Source: Ardenticatenaceae bacterium
GTDB taxonomy: Bacteria > Chloroflexota > Anaerolineae > Promineifilales > Promineifilaceae
Reading direction: 5' to 3'
Assembly (NCBI GenBank): GCA_020634215.1
Contig: JACKCD010000021.1
Span: forward strand, 32,104 to 96,103
DNA length: 64,000 bases
Under the pieces are notes generated by a model. The model saw only the letters and a list, made by a program, of their open reading frames with translations. It was not told the DNA's origin and ran no database searches. The position numbers were made by a program, and so were the translations under genes. Shown here piece after piece: positions 7,191 through 15,430 of the stretch. Each line of letters opens with the position of its first letter. The first letter of the stretch is position 1.

Positions 7191-8980
7191 GCTGTTTTCG
7201 TTATCTAGGCGAATTTCGCCGCTACGTCGCAGGCATTTACCTGCTGATGGTGATCATCAACTTGATCAACGTCTCCATGCCCCAAATCATTCGCTGGATG
7301 ATTGACCAGGGGATTTACGGTGGCAATTTGTCGCTGCTGGGGTGGGGGGTGCTGGGGTTGCTAGGCATTACGGCTGTAAAAGGGGTTGCTATTTACTACC
7401 AGGGCATTTGGGGCGAAATTTCTTCGCAGGGGGTGGCCTATACACTGCGTAACGCCATTGTCCACAAGCTGACGACGCTCTCGTTTGCCTTTCATGACCG
7501 CACCGAGGCGGGGCAAATTCTCTCGCGCACGCTGCAAGATGTGGAGCGGATTCGCTTTTTGACGGGGCGGGCCGGGCTGCGGCTGATTGAGGGGACGGTG
7601 CAGTTGCTGTTAACGGCCGTTATTCTCCTCCTCATGAACCGCAACCTCGGCCTGCTCGTCATCCTCACCCTGCCCCTCCTATTCCATCGTGCCTATCACT
7701 TTGGCCGCTATTTCCGCCCCCTTTCCATCCAGATTCAAGACCAGTTGGCGGTGTTGACGACGCGGCTGGAGCAGAATTTGCGGGGAATAACGGCCGTTAA
7801 AGCCTTCGCCCAGGAAACCGCCGAAACCGACCGCTTCATCACCGAAAACGAAAAATGGTTCCAGCTTTCCGCCAAAGCCGCCCGCATCGAAGCCATCAAT
7901 AGCCCCATGCTTGATCTCATCGCCAACGGCGGCACGCTGCTCATTCTGGGCTACGGCGGCTGGCTGGTCATTCAGGGGCAGCTTACTCTGGGTGAACTCG
8001 TTGCCTTTACCACCTACCTCGCCCAACTCATCCGCCCCATCCAGCTTATGGGGCGCATCATCCCCATTCTCGCCATTGCCGCCTCGGCCGGCGAGCGCAT
8101 CTTCCAAATCCTCGATGCTCCTTCCGACGTGACCGACAGTGCCGACGCGCAACCCATCGCCGCCAGCCGAGGACTTGTCCGCTTTGACCACGTTTCCTTT
8201 GCCTACCAAGACGGCCGCGAAGTGCTGCACGACATTGATTTTGTGGCGCAGCCGGGGCAGGTGGTAGCACTGCTTGGCCCCACCGGGTCGGGCAAATCCA
8301 CCATCATCAATCTGCTCTCGCGCTTTTATGAGCCAACAAACGGCCGTATTACCCTCGACTACCAAGACACCCGCGACCTTACCCTGGCCTCGCTGCGGCA
8401 GCAAATTGGACTGGTGATGCAGGACAGCACCCTGTTTGCCACCTCCATCCGCGAAAACATCGCCTTTGGCTGCCCCGATGCCAGCGAAGCCGACATTGTG
8501 CAGGCGGCCAAAGAAGCCCAGGCCCACGATTTTATCACCGCCATGCCCGATGGTTATGGCACTCGCGTCGGTGAGCGCGGGGTGACGCTTTCTGGCGGGC
8601 AAAAGCAGCGGTTGGCCATTGCCCGCGCCCTGCTCACCAACCCGCGCATTCTCATTCTGGACGATGCCACCGCCAGCGTGGATACCGGCACGGAGCAGTT
8701 GATCCAGCAGGCGTTGGATCGCCTGATGGAAGGGCGCACCACCTTTGTCATCGCCCACCGCCTCAGCACCGTGCGCCGCGCCGACCTGATTTTGGTGTTG
8801 GAAAACGGCCGTATTGTCGCCAGCGGCACCCACGAATCCTTGCTGCACTCCTCGCCGCGCTATCAGCAGGTGTATGAGCTACAGTTGCGCCCACAGGAGA
8901 GGGTGGGGGAGCAGGGGGGCAGGGGAGCAGGGGAGACAATTACCCCTGCCCCTTCGCTCTCTCGTTCTTCTACTAAATGA
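7142..8980 (+). CDS. ABC exporter half-transporter, subunit 1 (degenerate catalytic site)
   Basis: A 612-residue fused membrane/ATPase exporter. Six transmembrane helices occupy about residues 25-310 and the nucleotide-binding domain about 340-590. Walker A is GPTGSGKST, the signature is LSGGQKQR, and Walker B reads ILILDDATASVD, with Asp in place of the catalytic Glu. The next exporter has the opposite pattern, so the two should form a heterodimer with one degenerate ATP site, like TM287/288 or TmrAB. The start at ATG 7142 (MAHATAKP) is chosen because the membrane domain begins soon after. The C-terminal tail (about 25 residues) is encoded by GGGGAGCAGG repeats and looks like repeat-derived extension. 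Confidence 0.88.
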   Translation: MAHATAKPQTDRQILWRCFRYLGEFRRYVAGIYLLMVIINLINVSMPQIIRWMIDQGIYGGNLSLLGWGVLGLLGITAVKGVAIYYQGIWGEISSQGVAYTLRNAIVHKLTTLSFAFHDRTEAGQILSRTLQDVERIRFLTGRAGLRLIEGTVQLLLTAVILLLMNRNLGLLVILTLPLLFHRAYHFGRYFRPLSIQIQDQLAVLTTRLEQNLRGITAVKAFAQETAETDRFITENEKWFQLSAKAARIEAINSPMLDLIANGGTLLILGYGGWLVIQGQLTLGELVAFTTYLAQLIRPIQLMGRIIPILAIAASAGERIFQILDAPSDVTDSADAQPIAASRGLVRFDHVSFAYQDGREVLHDIDFVAQPGQVVALLGPTGSGKSTIINLLSRFYEPTNGRITLDYQDTRDLTLASLRQQIGLVMQDSTLFATSIRENIAFGCPDASEADIVQAAKEAQAHDFITAMPDGYGTRVGERGVTLSGGQKQRLAIARALLTNPRILILDDATASVDTGTEQLIQQALDRLMEGRTTFVIAHRLSTVRRADLILVLENGRIVASGTHESLLHSSPRYQQVYELQLRPQERVGEQGGRGAGETITPAPSLSRSSTK

Positions 8981-8988
8981 GGTCATTT

Positions 8989-9210
8989 ATGAAGACAATA
9001 ACCGTTGCCCAACTTCACGGCGATATTGACAACCTGTTGCAAGAAGTTTGGGATACAGGTGTTCCAATAGAAGTTATCAAAGGTAATCAAAAGCTCCGTG
9101 TGATACCTGTTGTACCCATTGACAAGTTTGCCAATCTAGTTCATCGTCCTGATGTCATCAATGGTGATTCTGAAGAGCTGGCGTGCCTGAAATGGGATGA
9201 AACTTTGTAG
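8989..9210 (+). CDS. Antitoxin-like protein (Phd/YefM-type), no toxin partner
   Basis: A 73-residue protein MKTITVAQLHGDIDNLLQEV... with the short beta-alpha N-terminus and the KLRVIPVVP strand typical of Phd/YefM-like antitoxins, which bind their own promoter and neutralise a toxin. The start is set by GAGG 6 nt before ATG 8989, 8 bp after the upstream ABC gene. The following 200 bp hold a hairpin repeat and no toxin gene. Family placement is from the N-terminal pattern and size only. Confidence 0.6.
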   Translation: MKTITVAQLHGDIDNLLQEVWDTGVPIEVIKGNQKLRVIPVVPIDKFANLVHRPDVINGDSEELACLKWDETL

Positions 9211-9254
9211 TTATTCAGGTCTGGCGACCATGAACCAGTTTTCGGCCAAAACAT

Positions 9255-9335
9255 GTCATTTCGACGAGTCTTCGAGGAGAAATCCCGCTCCCTCTGGCTA
9301 GAGACATGGGATTTCTCGGAAGACCTCGAAATGAC
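9255..9335. repeat. R4 long palindromic repeat, copy 1
   Basis: Begins GTCATTTCGACGAGTCTTCG and ends CGGAAGACCTCGAAATGAC: an imperfect inverted repeat of about 81 bp with the internal arms GAGAAATCCC and GGGATTTCTC. Two more copies lie at 50491-50570 (opposite orientation) and 59743-59823. Arms are conserved and the central loop varies, as in REP/MITE-like elements. Confidence 0.85.
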
Positions 9336-9418
9336 ACCTGTATCGTTACTTCTCTTCTTTCCTTTGCGTCCTTTGCGTCCTCTGCGGTTCAAATTCCGAA
9401 AGGGCAATGTAACATAAC

Positions 9419-11242
9419 ATGAGTTTCAACCTTTCCCCTGGACTTGGCCCCAACACCGCTCTTCGCAGCTTTGGTGCGACGGGCAAAAACGGCCGTTTTT
9501 TCAACAAAAGCGTTGTTACCGGCATGTTGGGCTTTGTCCGCCCCTACTGGCGGCGCATGGCACTGGCAACGGGGCTGATGCTGGCAACCACCAGCCTGAC
9601 GCTGCTCATCCCGTATCTGATCAAAAGCGCCATTGACGACTACATCACCCCCGGTGATGCCAACGGGTTGACGCGGCTGGTGCTGTGGCTGGCGGCGGCG
9701 TTTGTGGGGCTGTATGGCGCAACGGCCGTTCAGCAATACCTCCTCGCCTGGGTCGGCCAGCGCGTCCTCACCAACATCCGCGAAACCATGTTCCGCCATT
9801 TGCAGCAGCTCCCCCTCAGCTACCACGACCAAACCATCGTCGGTGTCACCGTCTCCCGCGTCATCAACGACGTGGCCGCCATCAACGATTTGCTTACTCA
9901 GGGGTTGCTCTCCCTCATTGGCGACCTGCTGGTGCTGGTCGGCATCATCGTCATCATGCTCTCCATGAGTCCCCGGCTGGCGCTGCTGACCTTTATCGTC
10001 CTGCCGCTGATGGTTGCTGCTACCACCATTTTCTCCCGCCGCGCCAAATCCGCCTTTCGCCAAACCCGCCAAAGCGTTGCTGCCGTCGTGGGGCGGCTGG
10101 CCGAAAGCATTGACGGGATGCGCGTTATTCAGGCATTTGTGCAGGAAGAGGTGGCAAGGGAGCGGTTTGAAACGGTCAACCGCGAAAACTGGTCAACCCA
10201 CAACCGCGCCATGGCCCTTTCCTTTATTTTTCTGCCCACCATCGAATTTCTCGGCGTACTGGCAATGGCGATTGTCCTCTGGTTTGGCGGTCGCTATGTG
10301 GCCGCCGGGGAGGTGACGCTGGGGGTGATGGTCGCCTTTCTCTCCTACGTCACCCGCTTTTTCCAGCCCATTCAGGAACTCAGCCGCATTTACACCACCA
10401 TGCAGTCAGCAATGGCGGGCGGCGAGCAGGTGCTGCGGCTGCTCAACACCGAAATTGCCATTGCCGACGCCCCCGATGCCGGGCCGATGCCGCCCATCAC
10501 CGGTCACATCCAACTGCAAAATGTCTCCTTCCGCTACGGCGGCGATGATTCCCCCTGGGTGTTGCGCCACGTCAACCTCGACATGGCTCCCGGCCAGACG
10601 ATTGCCCTGGTTGGTCCCACGGGGGCGGGCAAAACGACCATTGCCAATCTGATTCCCCGCTTTTATGAGGTGACGGAGGGGGTGGTGACAATTGATGGGG
10701 TGGATATTCGCACGGTGGCGCAGCGGTCGCTGCGGCAGCAGTTTGGTATGGTTCCGCAAGATCCGTTTTTGTTTGCGGGGACGATTGCCGACAATATTCG
10801 CTTTGGCAAGGGGGAGGCGGATTTAACGGCCGTTATTGCCGCCGCCAAGCTTGCCAACGCCCACGACTTCATCACCGCCATGCCCGATGGCTACGATAGC
10901 AAAATTTTGGAGGGGGCCGTTAACTTATCAGTGGGGCAGCGGCAATTGCTCTGTATCGCCCGCGCCGCCCTGGCCGAACCGCGCATCCTTATTTTGGACG
11001 AAGCCACCGCCAGCGTAGATACCGTGACCGAACTGCTGATTCAGGAGGCCCTGGATCGGCTGATGGTCGGCCGCAATGCCATCGTCATTGCCCATCGCCT
11101 CAGCACCATTCGCAACGCCGACCGCATTTGCGTGGTGGTTGGCGGCCAAATTGTGGAGCAGGGAACGCATGACGAGCTACTGGGGCAGGGTGGGGTATAC
11201 AAGAATCTTTATGAACGCCAGTTTGTGCCGGTGGAGGGGTAA
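9419..11242 (+). CDS. ABC exporter half-transporter, subunit 2 (canonical Walker B)
   Basis: A 607-residue exporter with a six-helix membrane domain (about 35-320) and an ATPase domain (about 350-600). Walker A is GPTGAGKTT and Walker B is ILILDEATASVD with the catalytic Glu, but the signature is LSVGQRQLL instead of LSGGQ. In a dimer with the exporter at 7142, this weak signature would face that protein's Asp-substituted Walker B, while this Walker B would face its good LSGGQ, giving one consensus and one degenerate site. No strong Shine-Dalgarno precedes ATG 9419; the first 30 residues are a poorly conserved extension containing the AACGGCCGTT palindrome. Confidence 0.88.
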   Translation: MSFNLSPGLGPNTALRSFGATGKNGRFFNKSVVTGMLGFVRPYWRRMALATGLMLATTSLTLLIPYLIKSAIDDYITPGDANGLTRLVLWLAAAFVGLYGATAVQQYLLAWVGQRVLTNIRETMFRHLQQLPLSYHDQTIVGVTVSRVINDVAAINDLLTQGLLSLIGDLLVLVGIIVIMLSMSPRLALLTFIVLPLMVAATTIFSRRAKSAFRQTRQSVAAVVGRLAESIDGMRVIQAFVQEEVARERFETVNRENWSTHNRAMALSFIFLPTIEFLGVLAMAIVLWFGGRYVAAGEVTLGVMVAFLSYVTRFFQPIQELSRIYTTMQSAMAGGEQVLRLLNTEIAIADAPDAGPMPPITGHIQLQNVSFRYGGDDSPWVLRHVNLDMAPGQTIALVGPTGAGKTTIANLIPRFYEVTEGVVTIDGVDIRTVAQRSLRQQFGMVPQDPFLFAGTIADNIRFGKGEADLTAVIAAAKLANAHDFITAMPDGYDSKILEGAVNLSVGQRQLLCIARAALAEPRILILDEATASVDTVTELLIQEALDRLMVGRNAIVIAHRLSTIRNADRICVVVGGQIVEQGTHDELLGQGGVYKNLYERQFVPVEG

Positions 11243-11372
11243 GAGGCCGGGGGGGGTGAATCACTTTAGTGTGTTGGGAAAAACGGCCGTTTTTCCCCTA
11301 CAATCCATCATCTCCTGAGTGGACAAATGTCATATATACCCAGCCAAGGTTATCAACCTACATTCTTTTGTT

Positions 11373-11442
11373 GGCAGGTAACAAGTGGCAGGTAGCAAGT
11401 CCAGGCGATAAACGAGAATTGCCACCTGCTACTTGTTACTTG
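11373..11442. repeat. R2 hairpin repeat (GTAACAAGTGGCAGGT / ACCTGCTACTTGTTAC)
   Basis: Inverted arms made of iterated AAGTAACAAGTGGCAGG words with a short spacer, placed between the convergent ABC exporter and methyltransferase genes, where it could act as a bidirectional terminator. Sister copies are at 12205, 16863 and 36713. Confidence 0.8.
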
Positions 11443-11459
11443 TGGCTGAAAACGAAAGG

Positions 11460-12137
11460 TCAGACTGTGGCCGCTAGGGGTATATTGACCGATTTGTCTG
11501 TCCAAACCTGTTGCGTCTGGACAAGCAGCACAGCCATGTTGCCGCCGCTGACGATTTTTTGCTGGTCAATCTGGAGCTTGTGTTTGCCAATAAGATTGGG
11601 CAACCCTTGGGCACCCATAAAATGACGATAATGGCGGTAATGGTCTCGGCCGGCCATCCTTTCGGAAACGGTGATAAATGCCTTGGTGAACCACCCTTTG
11701 GGAAAGCGGTAGGGGCCGGGGTGAAAGTCAATGAGCAGCAAACGGCCGTTTGGCTTCAACACCCGCTGCATTTCTGCCAGCACCTCATCCCGCGTTGCGG
11801 GTGCCATCTCATGCAGCACCAGGGTAGAGGTGATGAGGTCAAATGTCTGATCGTCAAAGGGCATAGCCGTGGCCGATTCCAGACGGAGGTCGGCGGCAGA
11901 TCCCAACTGCTTTTGCGCCACGGCGAGCATGGCAGGTGAGGTGTCAATGCCGTAGAGGGCGCAGCCAGCGGGTTGATAGCGGGCTAACTGGGCACCCGTG
12001 CCGCAGCCTACATCGAGAATGGACATGGCTTCCGTTGGGGGAAACATTTTCAGGCCAATGGAAATGAGGGCGGCATTCATGGACTGGAACAAGGTGTCGT
12101 ACCAGCCCGCAACACGACGATAGGGGTCTTGGGACAT
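11460..12137 (-). CDS. SAM-dependent methyltransferase (class I)
   Basis: A 225-residue cytoplasmic protein with the class I methyltransferase fold. Motif I is ILDVGCGTGAQL (about residue 39), the acidic ribose-binding residue sits in YGIDTSPAML, motif II is FDLITSTLVLHEM, and motif III lies in VLKPNGRLLLIDFHPGP. The arrangement resembles UbiE/Coq5-like enzymes, but no substrate can be inferred. ATG 12137 is chosen because GGAGG stands 5 nt upstream; an in-frame ATG four codons earlier overlaps that site. It appears to be a single gene with hairpin repeats on both sides. Confidence 0.85.
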   Translation of the reverse strand: MSQDPYRRVAGWYDTLFQSMNAALISIGLKMFPPTEAMSILDVGCGTGAQLARYQPAGCALYGIDTSPAMLAVAQKQLGSAADLRLESATAMPFDDQTFDLITSTLVLHEMAPATRDEVLAEMQRVLKPNGRLLLIDFHPGPYRFPKGWFTKAFITVSERMAGRDHYRHYRHFMGAQGLPNLIGKHKLQIDQQKIVSGGNMAVLLVQTQQVWTDKSVNIPLAATV

Positions 12138-12204
12138 GATTTCCTCCATTGCTGCAAGAGGCGAAACGGCCGTTTATTGCAGCTATACCAACCAAGGTTA
12201 TGTT

Positions 12205-12280
12205 TGCAAGTAACAACTGGCAGGTAGCAAGTCTAGTCGGCAAATGCGACGTGCCACTTGTTACTTATTACCTGGTTACA
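12205..12280. repeat. R2 hairpin repeat, second copy
   Basis: Arms with the words CAAGTAACAACTGGCAGGTAG and the matching GTGCCACTTGTTACTTATTAC. It sits upstream of the methyltransferase gene and mirrors the copy downstream of it, so this gene is bracketed by the same repeat family. Confidence 0.75.
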
Positions 12281-12658
12281 AGCTATTTGGGCAACCGTAC
12301 TAAAATTCTGCCGGTTTCAGTAGTAACAAACGGCATGGGGCAGGGCGATAAAAGTCATAGACGGACTGTTGGGGAATGCAAAACGCCACGCTGGGAGCGT
12401 GGCGCTGCAAAAGAAGAGGAGGAGGAAAAAAGAAAGAGGAGAAAGTTTGTTTCGCTTACAAAAAGAAGTATAGCAGGGAGAAACGGCCGTTTCTGCCCAT
12501 TGCCCAACAAACAAAGTGTAAACTGCCTAACTCCCGCAAAGTTTCATCGTTTTCTTACTTTTTTGCCGTAGACTATTTCTTGTGGCAAGCAGAGGAAGTA
12601 GTATCTGGTAAGCAATAATTTTTATACGCATGGTAGTGATTTGTGCCATAGGTAGCTG
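12281..12658. other. Gap upstream of the phosphoesterase: small GC hairpin, no gene
   Basis: Contains a short stem GCCACGCT-GGG-AGCGTGGC (about 12388-12406) followed by a purine-rich stretch, and one AACGGCCGTT near 12482. No reading frame with protein-like composition was found on either strand. The promoter of the phosphoesterase gene is expected in the AT-rich part after 12540. Confidence 0.4.
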
Positions 12659-13666
12659 ATGATGTTTTCTCGTAAGGGATGGATAAAGATAGCCGTTACC
12701 CTCTTGATTGGAGTTAGTTTGGTAATTGCGTTAGGACAAAGTGATGTGGTGAGTTTTCACGCCCGCAAGGGGGTGGCATTGGGCAAGGCACTGGTTGGCA
12801 TAGATTTGTCAGCCCAATCATCGGTTCCGTTTCGCGGACGGCCGTTTATCCGTTTTGCCGCCATTGGTGACTTTGGCGATAGCGACAATGATGCCGCTAC
12901 CCGCGCCGTAGCCGATATGGTAAAAAGCTGGAACCCCGATTTTGTAATTACCGTCGGCGACAACAATTATCCCGATGGGGCGGCTGACACACTGGATGAC
13001 AACGTTGGGCAATATTACAGTCAATTTATCTATCCCTATCAGGGGAACTATGCGCCAAGTGAACCCCCCAACCGCTTTTTCCCTGTTTTGGGTAATCATG
13101 ATTGGGGATCGCGCAATATCCAACCGTATCTTGACTATTTTCCCATTAACACTAGCACTACCTACACCGGCAGCAGTGGCAATGAACGTTACTATGATTT
13201 TATCGAAGGCCCCGTCCACTTTTTTGCCCTTGACAGCGACTCACGGGAACCAGATGGTTATACAGGCTGGTCGCCCCAGGCGCAGTGGTTGCGCAAGGAG
13301 TTAACCGACTCGGTGGTGCCGTGGCAGTTGGTCTTTTTACATCATGCTCCCTACTCTTCCGGGGCGCGGCATGGCTCCAGCGAGAGCTTGCAGTGGGCGT
13401 TTGCTTCCTGGGGTGTGGATGCGGTGATCGCAGGGCACGATCATGTTTATGAGCGGATTGAGCAGGATAATATTCCCTATTTTGTCAATGGGCTGGGCGG
13501 CCGGCCGTTGCGTGGCTTTGGCTCACCGGTTGCTGGTAGCCAGGTGCGCTATAGCGATGACTATGGGGCGATGCTCATCGAAGCCACGCCCGATGAGATA
13601 ACCTTCTCATTTTATGCCGTGGCCTATGGCGGCACGCTGATTGACAGCTACACGCTCTCAAAGTAG
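12659..13666 (+). CDS. Secreted metallophosphoesterase (purple-acid-phosphatase-like)
   Basis: A 335-residue exported calcineurin-like phosphoesterase. An N-terminal hydrophobic segment (about residues 10-27) looks like a signal or anchor. The binuclear metal-site motifs appear in order: GDFGDSDND (about 72), VGDNNYPDG (about 100), LGNHDWG (about 141), LVFLHHAPYSSGARHG (about 223) and AGHDHVYER (about 260). This set matches the tartrate-resistant/purple acid phosphatase branch. The first of two adjacent ATGs is used; ATG 12662 is equally possible. It precedes the SurE-like gene by 26 bp, so a two-gene phosphatase/nucleotidase-like unit is possible. Confidence 0.85.
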   Translation: MMFSRKGWIKIAVTLLIGVSLVIALGQSDVVSFHARKGVALGKALVGIDLSAQSSVPFRGRPFIRFAAIGDFGDSDNDAATRAVADMVKSWNPDFVITVGDNNYPDGAADTLDDNVGQYYSQFIYPYQGNYAPSEPPNRFFPVLGNHDWGSRNIQPYLDYFPINTSTTYTGSSGNERYYDFIEGPVHFFALDSDSREPDGYTGWSPQAQWLRKELTDSVVPWQLVFLHHAPYSSGARHGSSESLQWAFASWGVDAVIAGHDHVYERIEQDNIPYFVNGLGGRPLRGFGSPVAGSQVRYSDDYGAMLIEATPDEITFSFYAVAYGGTLIDSYTLSK

Positions 13667-13692
13667 CAGTATCAATCGTTTTGGAGAGGAAG

Positions 13693-14340
13693 ATGCACAT
13701 TTTACTCACAAGTGATATGGGGATTTATTCAGCGGCCATGGTTCCGTTAGCGGAGAGATTATGTGCATTTGGCGACGTAACAATATGGGCATCGGAGCAA
13801 GATTGGTCTCGGCCTGAGGCCGCCATTGCTTCACCGATGCGCGTAACAGCTTGTTGTTTGCCCAGTGGCCTCAAGGCATGGCGCTGCACTGGCACGCCTG
13901 TGCAATGTGTTTCCTTGGCGTTATCGTTGCTTGCCCCCCAAACAATTGACCTGATTGTTTCTGGCATCAACGTCGCGTCGGCCGTCCCCATGGTCGAGGC
14001 CAACCATTACAGTAGTGGTATGGCGGCGGTTAGTGAGGGAGTTCGCTTGGGTGTACCGGGGATTACGGTTTCTATGGCGAATCAGCCCAGCCAACCGGAT
14101 GGGTATGAGGTGGCAATTGAGGCTGCTTATCAGGCTGTTGCTGATTTGGTGGAAGCTGGTTTGCCGATTGGGCTTTACAACGTCATGGTTCCCACACCAA
14201 AGGGCTTGGCTCTGACAGTTGGCAAGCGTCGGGAGCAGCAAGTGTATGAATTTTATCAAGACCTACAAACAAAATGGGAGCAGTGCCGGCCGTATTGGCA
14301 TGATGCCCGTTTAAATCGCAGGGGAGTGTGGTCTGGTTAA
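13693..14340 (+). CDS. SurE-like protein with altered metal site
   Basis: A 215-residue protein related to the SurE 5'/3'-nucleotidase family. It shows HILLTSDMGIYSAAMVPLA (SurE: ILVTNDDGI), GTPVQCVSLAL and LIVSGINVASAVP, in the family's order. SurE binds its metal through an Asp-Asp pair, a Ser and an Asn; here the second Asp is Met (S-D-M-G), the Asn before it is Ser, and the YSGTVGAA loop is YSSGMAAV, while the SGIN Asn remains. It is also shorter than usual (about 250). Loss or change of nucleotidase activity is likely. ATG 13693 follows GGAGAGGA closely. Confidence 0.75.
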   Translation: MHILLTSDMGIYSAAMVPLAERLCAFGDVTIWASEQDWSRPEAAIASPMRVTACCLPSGLKAWRCTGTPVQCVSLALSLLAPQTIDLIVSGINVASAVPMVEANHYSSGMAAVSEGVRLGVPGITVSMANQPSQPDGYEVAIEAAYQAVADLVEAGLPIGLYNVMVPTPKGLALTVGKRREQQVYEFYQDLQTKWEQCRPYWHDARLNRRGVWSG

Positions 14341-14405
14341 ACAGATTTGGCTCGTCTGCCGTGATTGACAACTCTTTTAGGTATAAGGAGCGTTAACAGT
14401 GGGGT

Positions 14406-15428
14406 ATGACAAGATACAATGAGGTCGTATCTGAAAATGGGAGTGGAGCCTTTTTGGACTCCTCAGCAAATGTATTGGTGGCCGAGAATCTGCGCAAATC
14501 CTATGACAGCCATGTGGCACTGGTAGATTTGTCTTTTTCTCTGCAAGCAGGTCGTATCTTAGGGTTTTTAGGGCCAAATGGGGCGGGGAAGACCACAGCC
14601 ATTCGGATTTTGATTACCATTTTAGAGCCAACATCAGGCCATTTTTCTATCGGTGGTGTGGGTTCGGAAAACCCGGAGGAAATTCGGCGTAAGATTGGGG
14701 TGCTGCCGGAGAGTTTGGGGTTCCCTAAGCAGATGACGGGGGTGGAGTATTTGACGTATTTTGCCCAGCATTATGGCAAAACGGCCGTTCAGGCCAAAGC
14801 CACAGCGCTTGCACTTTTGGAGGAGGTTGGTTTACAAAAGCGAGGCAAGTCACTCATTGGCAGCTACAGCCGAGGGATGCGGCAGCGGTTAGGCATTGCG
14901 CGGGCACTGGTCAATGACCCGGTCGTGGTGTTTTTGGATGAACCTACCCTGGGGCTTGATCCAGCAGGTCAGCGTGAATTGCAGTCACTCATTGTCCGCA
15001 TTGCCCGCGAGCGTGGCGCGGCGGTAGTGTTGTGCAGCCATCTGCTCAATGAAGTTGAAGAAGTTTGCGATGATGTTGTTATTCTCCGTGAAGGGCAGGT
15101 TGTCGCTTCGGGAACCGTTTCGGAAGTCATTGGCAAGGCGGAGCGCAACCTAGTGCGTGTGCGTATTCCGTCGCGGCTGTTGACGGAAGCGCAGGTGATG
15201 TTAGCCAACGTGCCCGGTGTGATTCAGGTGACACCGTCTAAACGGCGGATGGGTTGGTTGGAAGTAGAACTGATAGACTTGGCCGATACAGGTGAGGGCG
15301 AATCTTATGATGTCTATACCAGCCGTGTTTTGCAGTCGCTGCTGCAGGCCAATATCCCGCTCCTCAACTTTGAGGTAGAAGGCGGCCGTTTACAAGATGT
15401 CTTTCTTCAGCTTACAGAGGAGAACTAG
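14406..15428 (+). CDS. ABC transporter ATP-binding protein (ABC-2 type)
   Basis: A 340-residue cytoplasmic ATPase. Walker A is GPNGAGKTT (about residue 59), the signature YSRGMRQRLGIARAL (about 155) and Walker B VVFLDEPTLGLDPAG (about 177); the region after residue 240 is an extra domain of DrrA/CcmA-like length. It should energise the permease that starts 2 bp after its stop. The best Shine-Dalgarno (AAGGAG, 14385) is about 15 nt from ATG 14406, so the start is not certain. Confidence 0.88.
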   Translation: MTRYNEVVSENGSGAFLDSSANVLVAENLRKSYDSHVALVDLSFSLQAGRILGFLGPNGAGKTTAIRILITILEPTSGHFSIGGVGSENPEEIRRKIGVLPESLGFPKQMTGVEYLTYFAQHYGKTAVQAKATALALLEEVGLQKRGKSLIGSYSRGMRQRLGIARALVNDPVVVFLDEPTLGLDPAGQRELQSLIVRIARERGAAVVLCSHLLNEVEEVCDDVVILREGQVVASGTVSEVIGKAERNLVRVRIPSRLLTEAQVMLANVPGVIQVTPSKRRMGWLEVELIDLADTGEGESYDVYTSRVLQSLLQANIPLLNFEVEGGRLQDVFLQLTEEN

Positions 15429-15430
15429 GG

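Noticed and set aside
7679..8848. A 389-residue minus-strand frame
   Set aside because: Antisense shadow of the ABC exporter, whose Walker and signature motifs are unambiguous on the plus strand.
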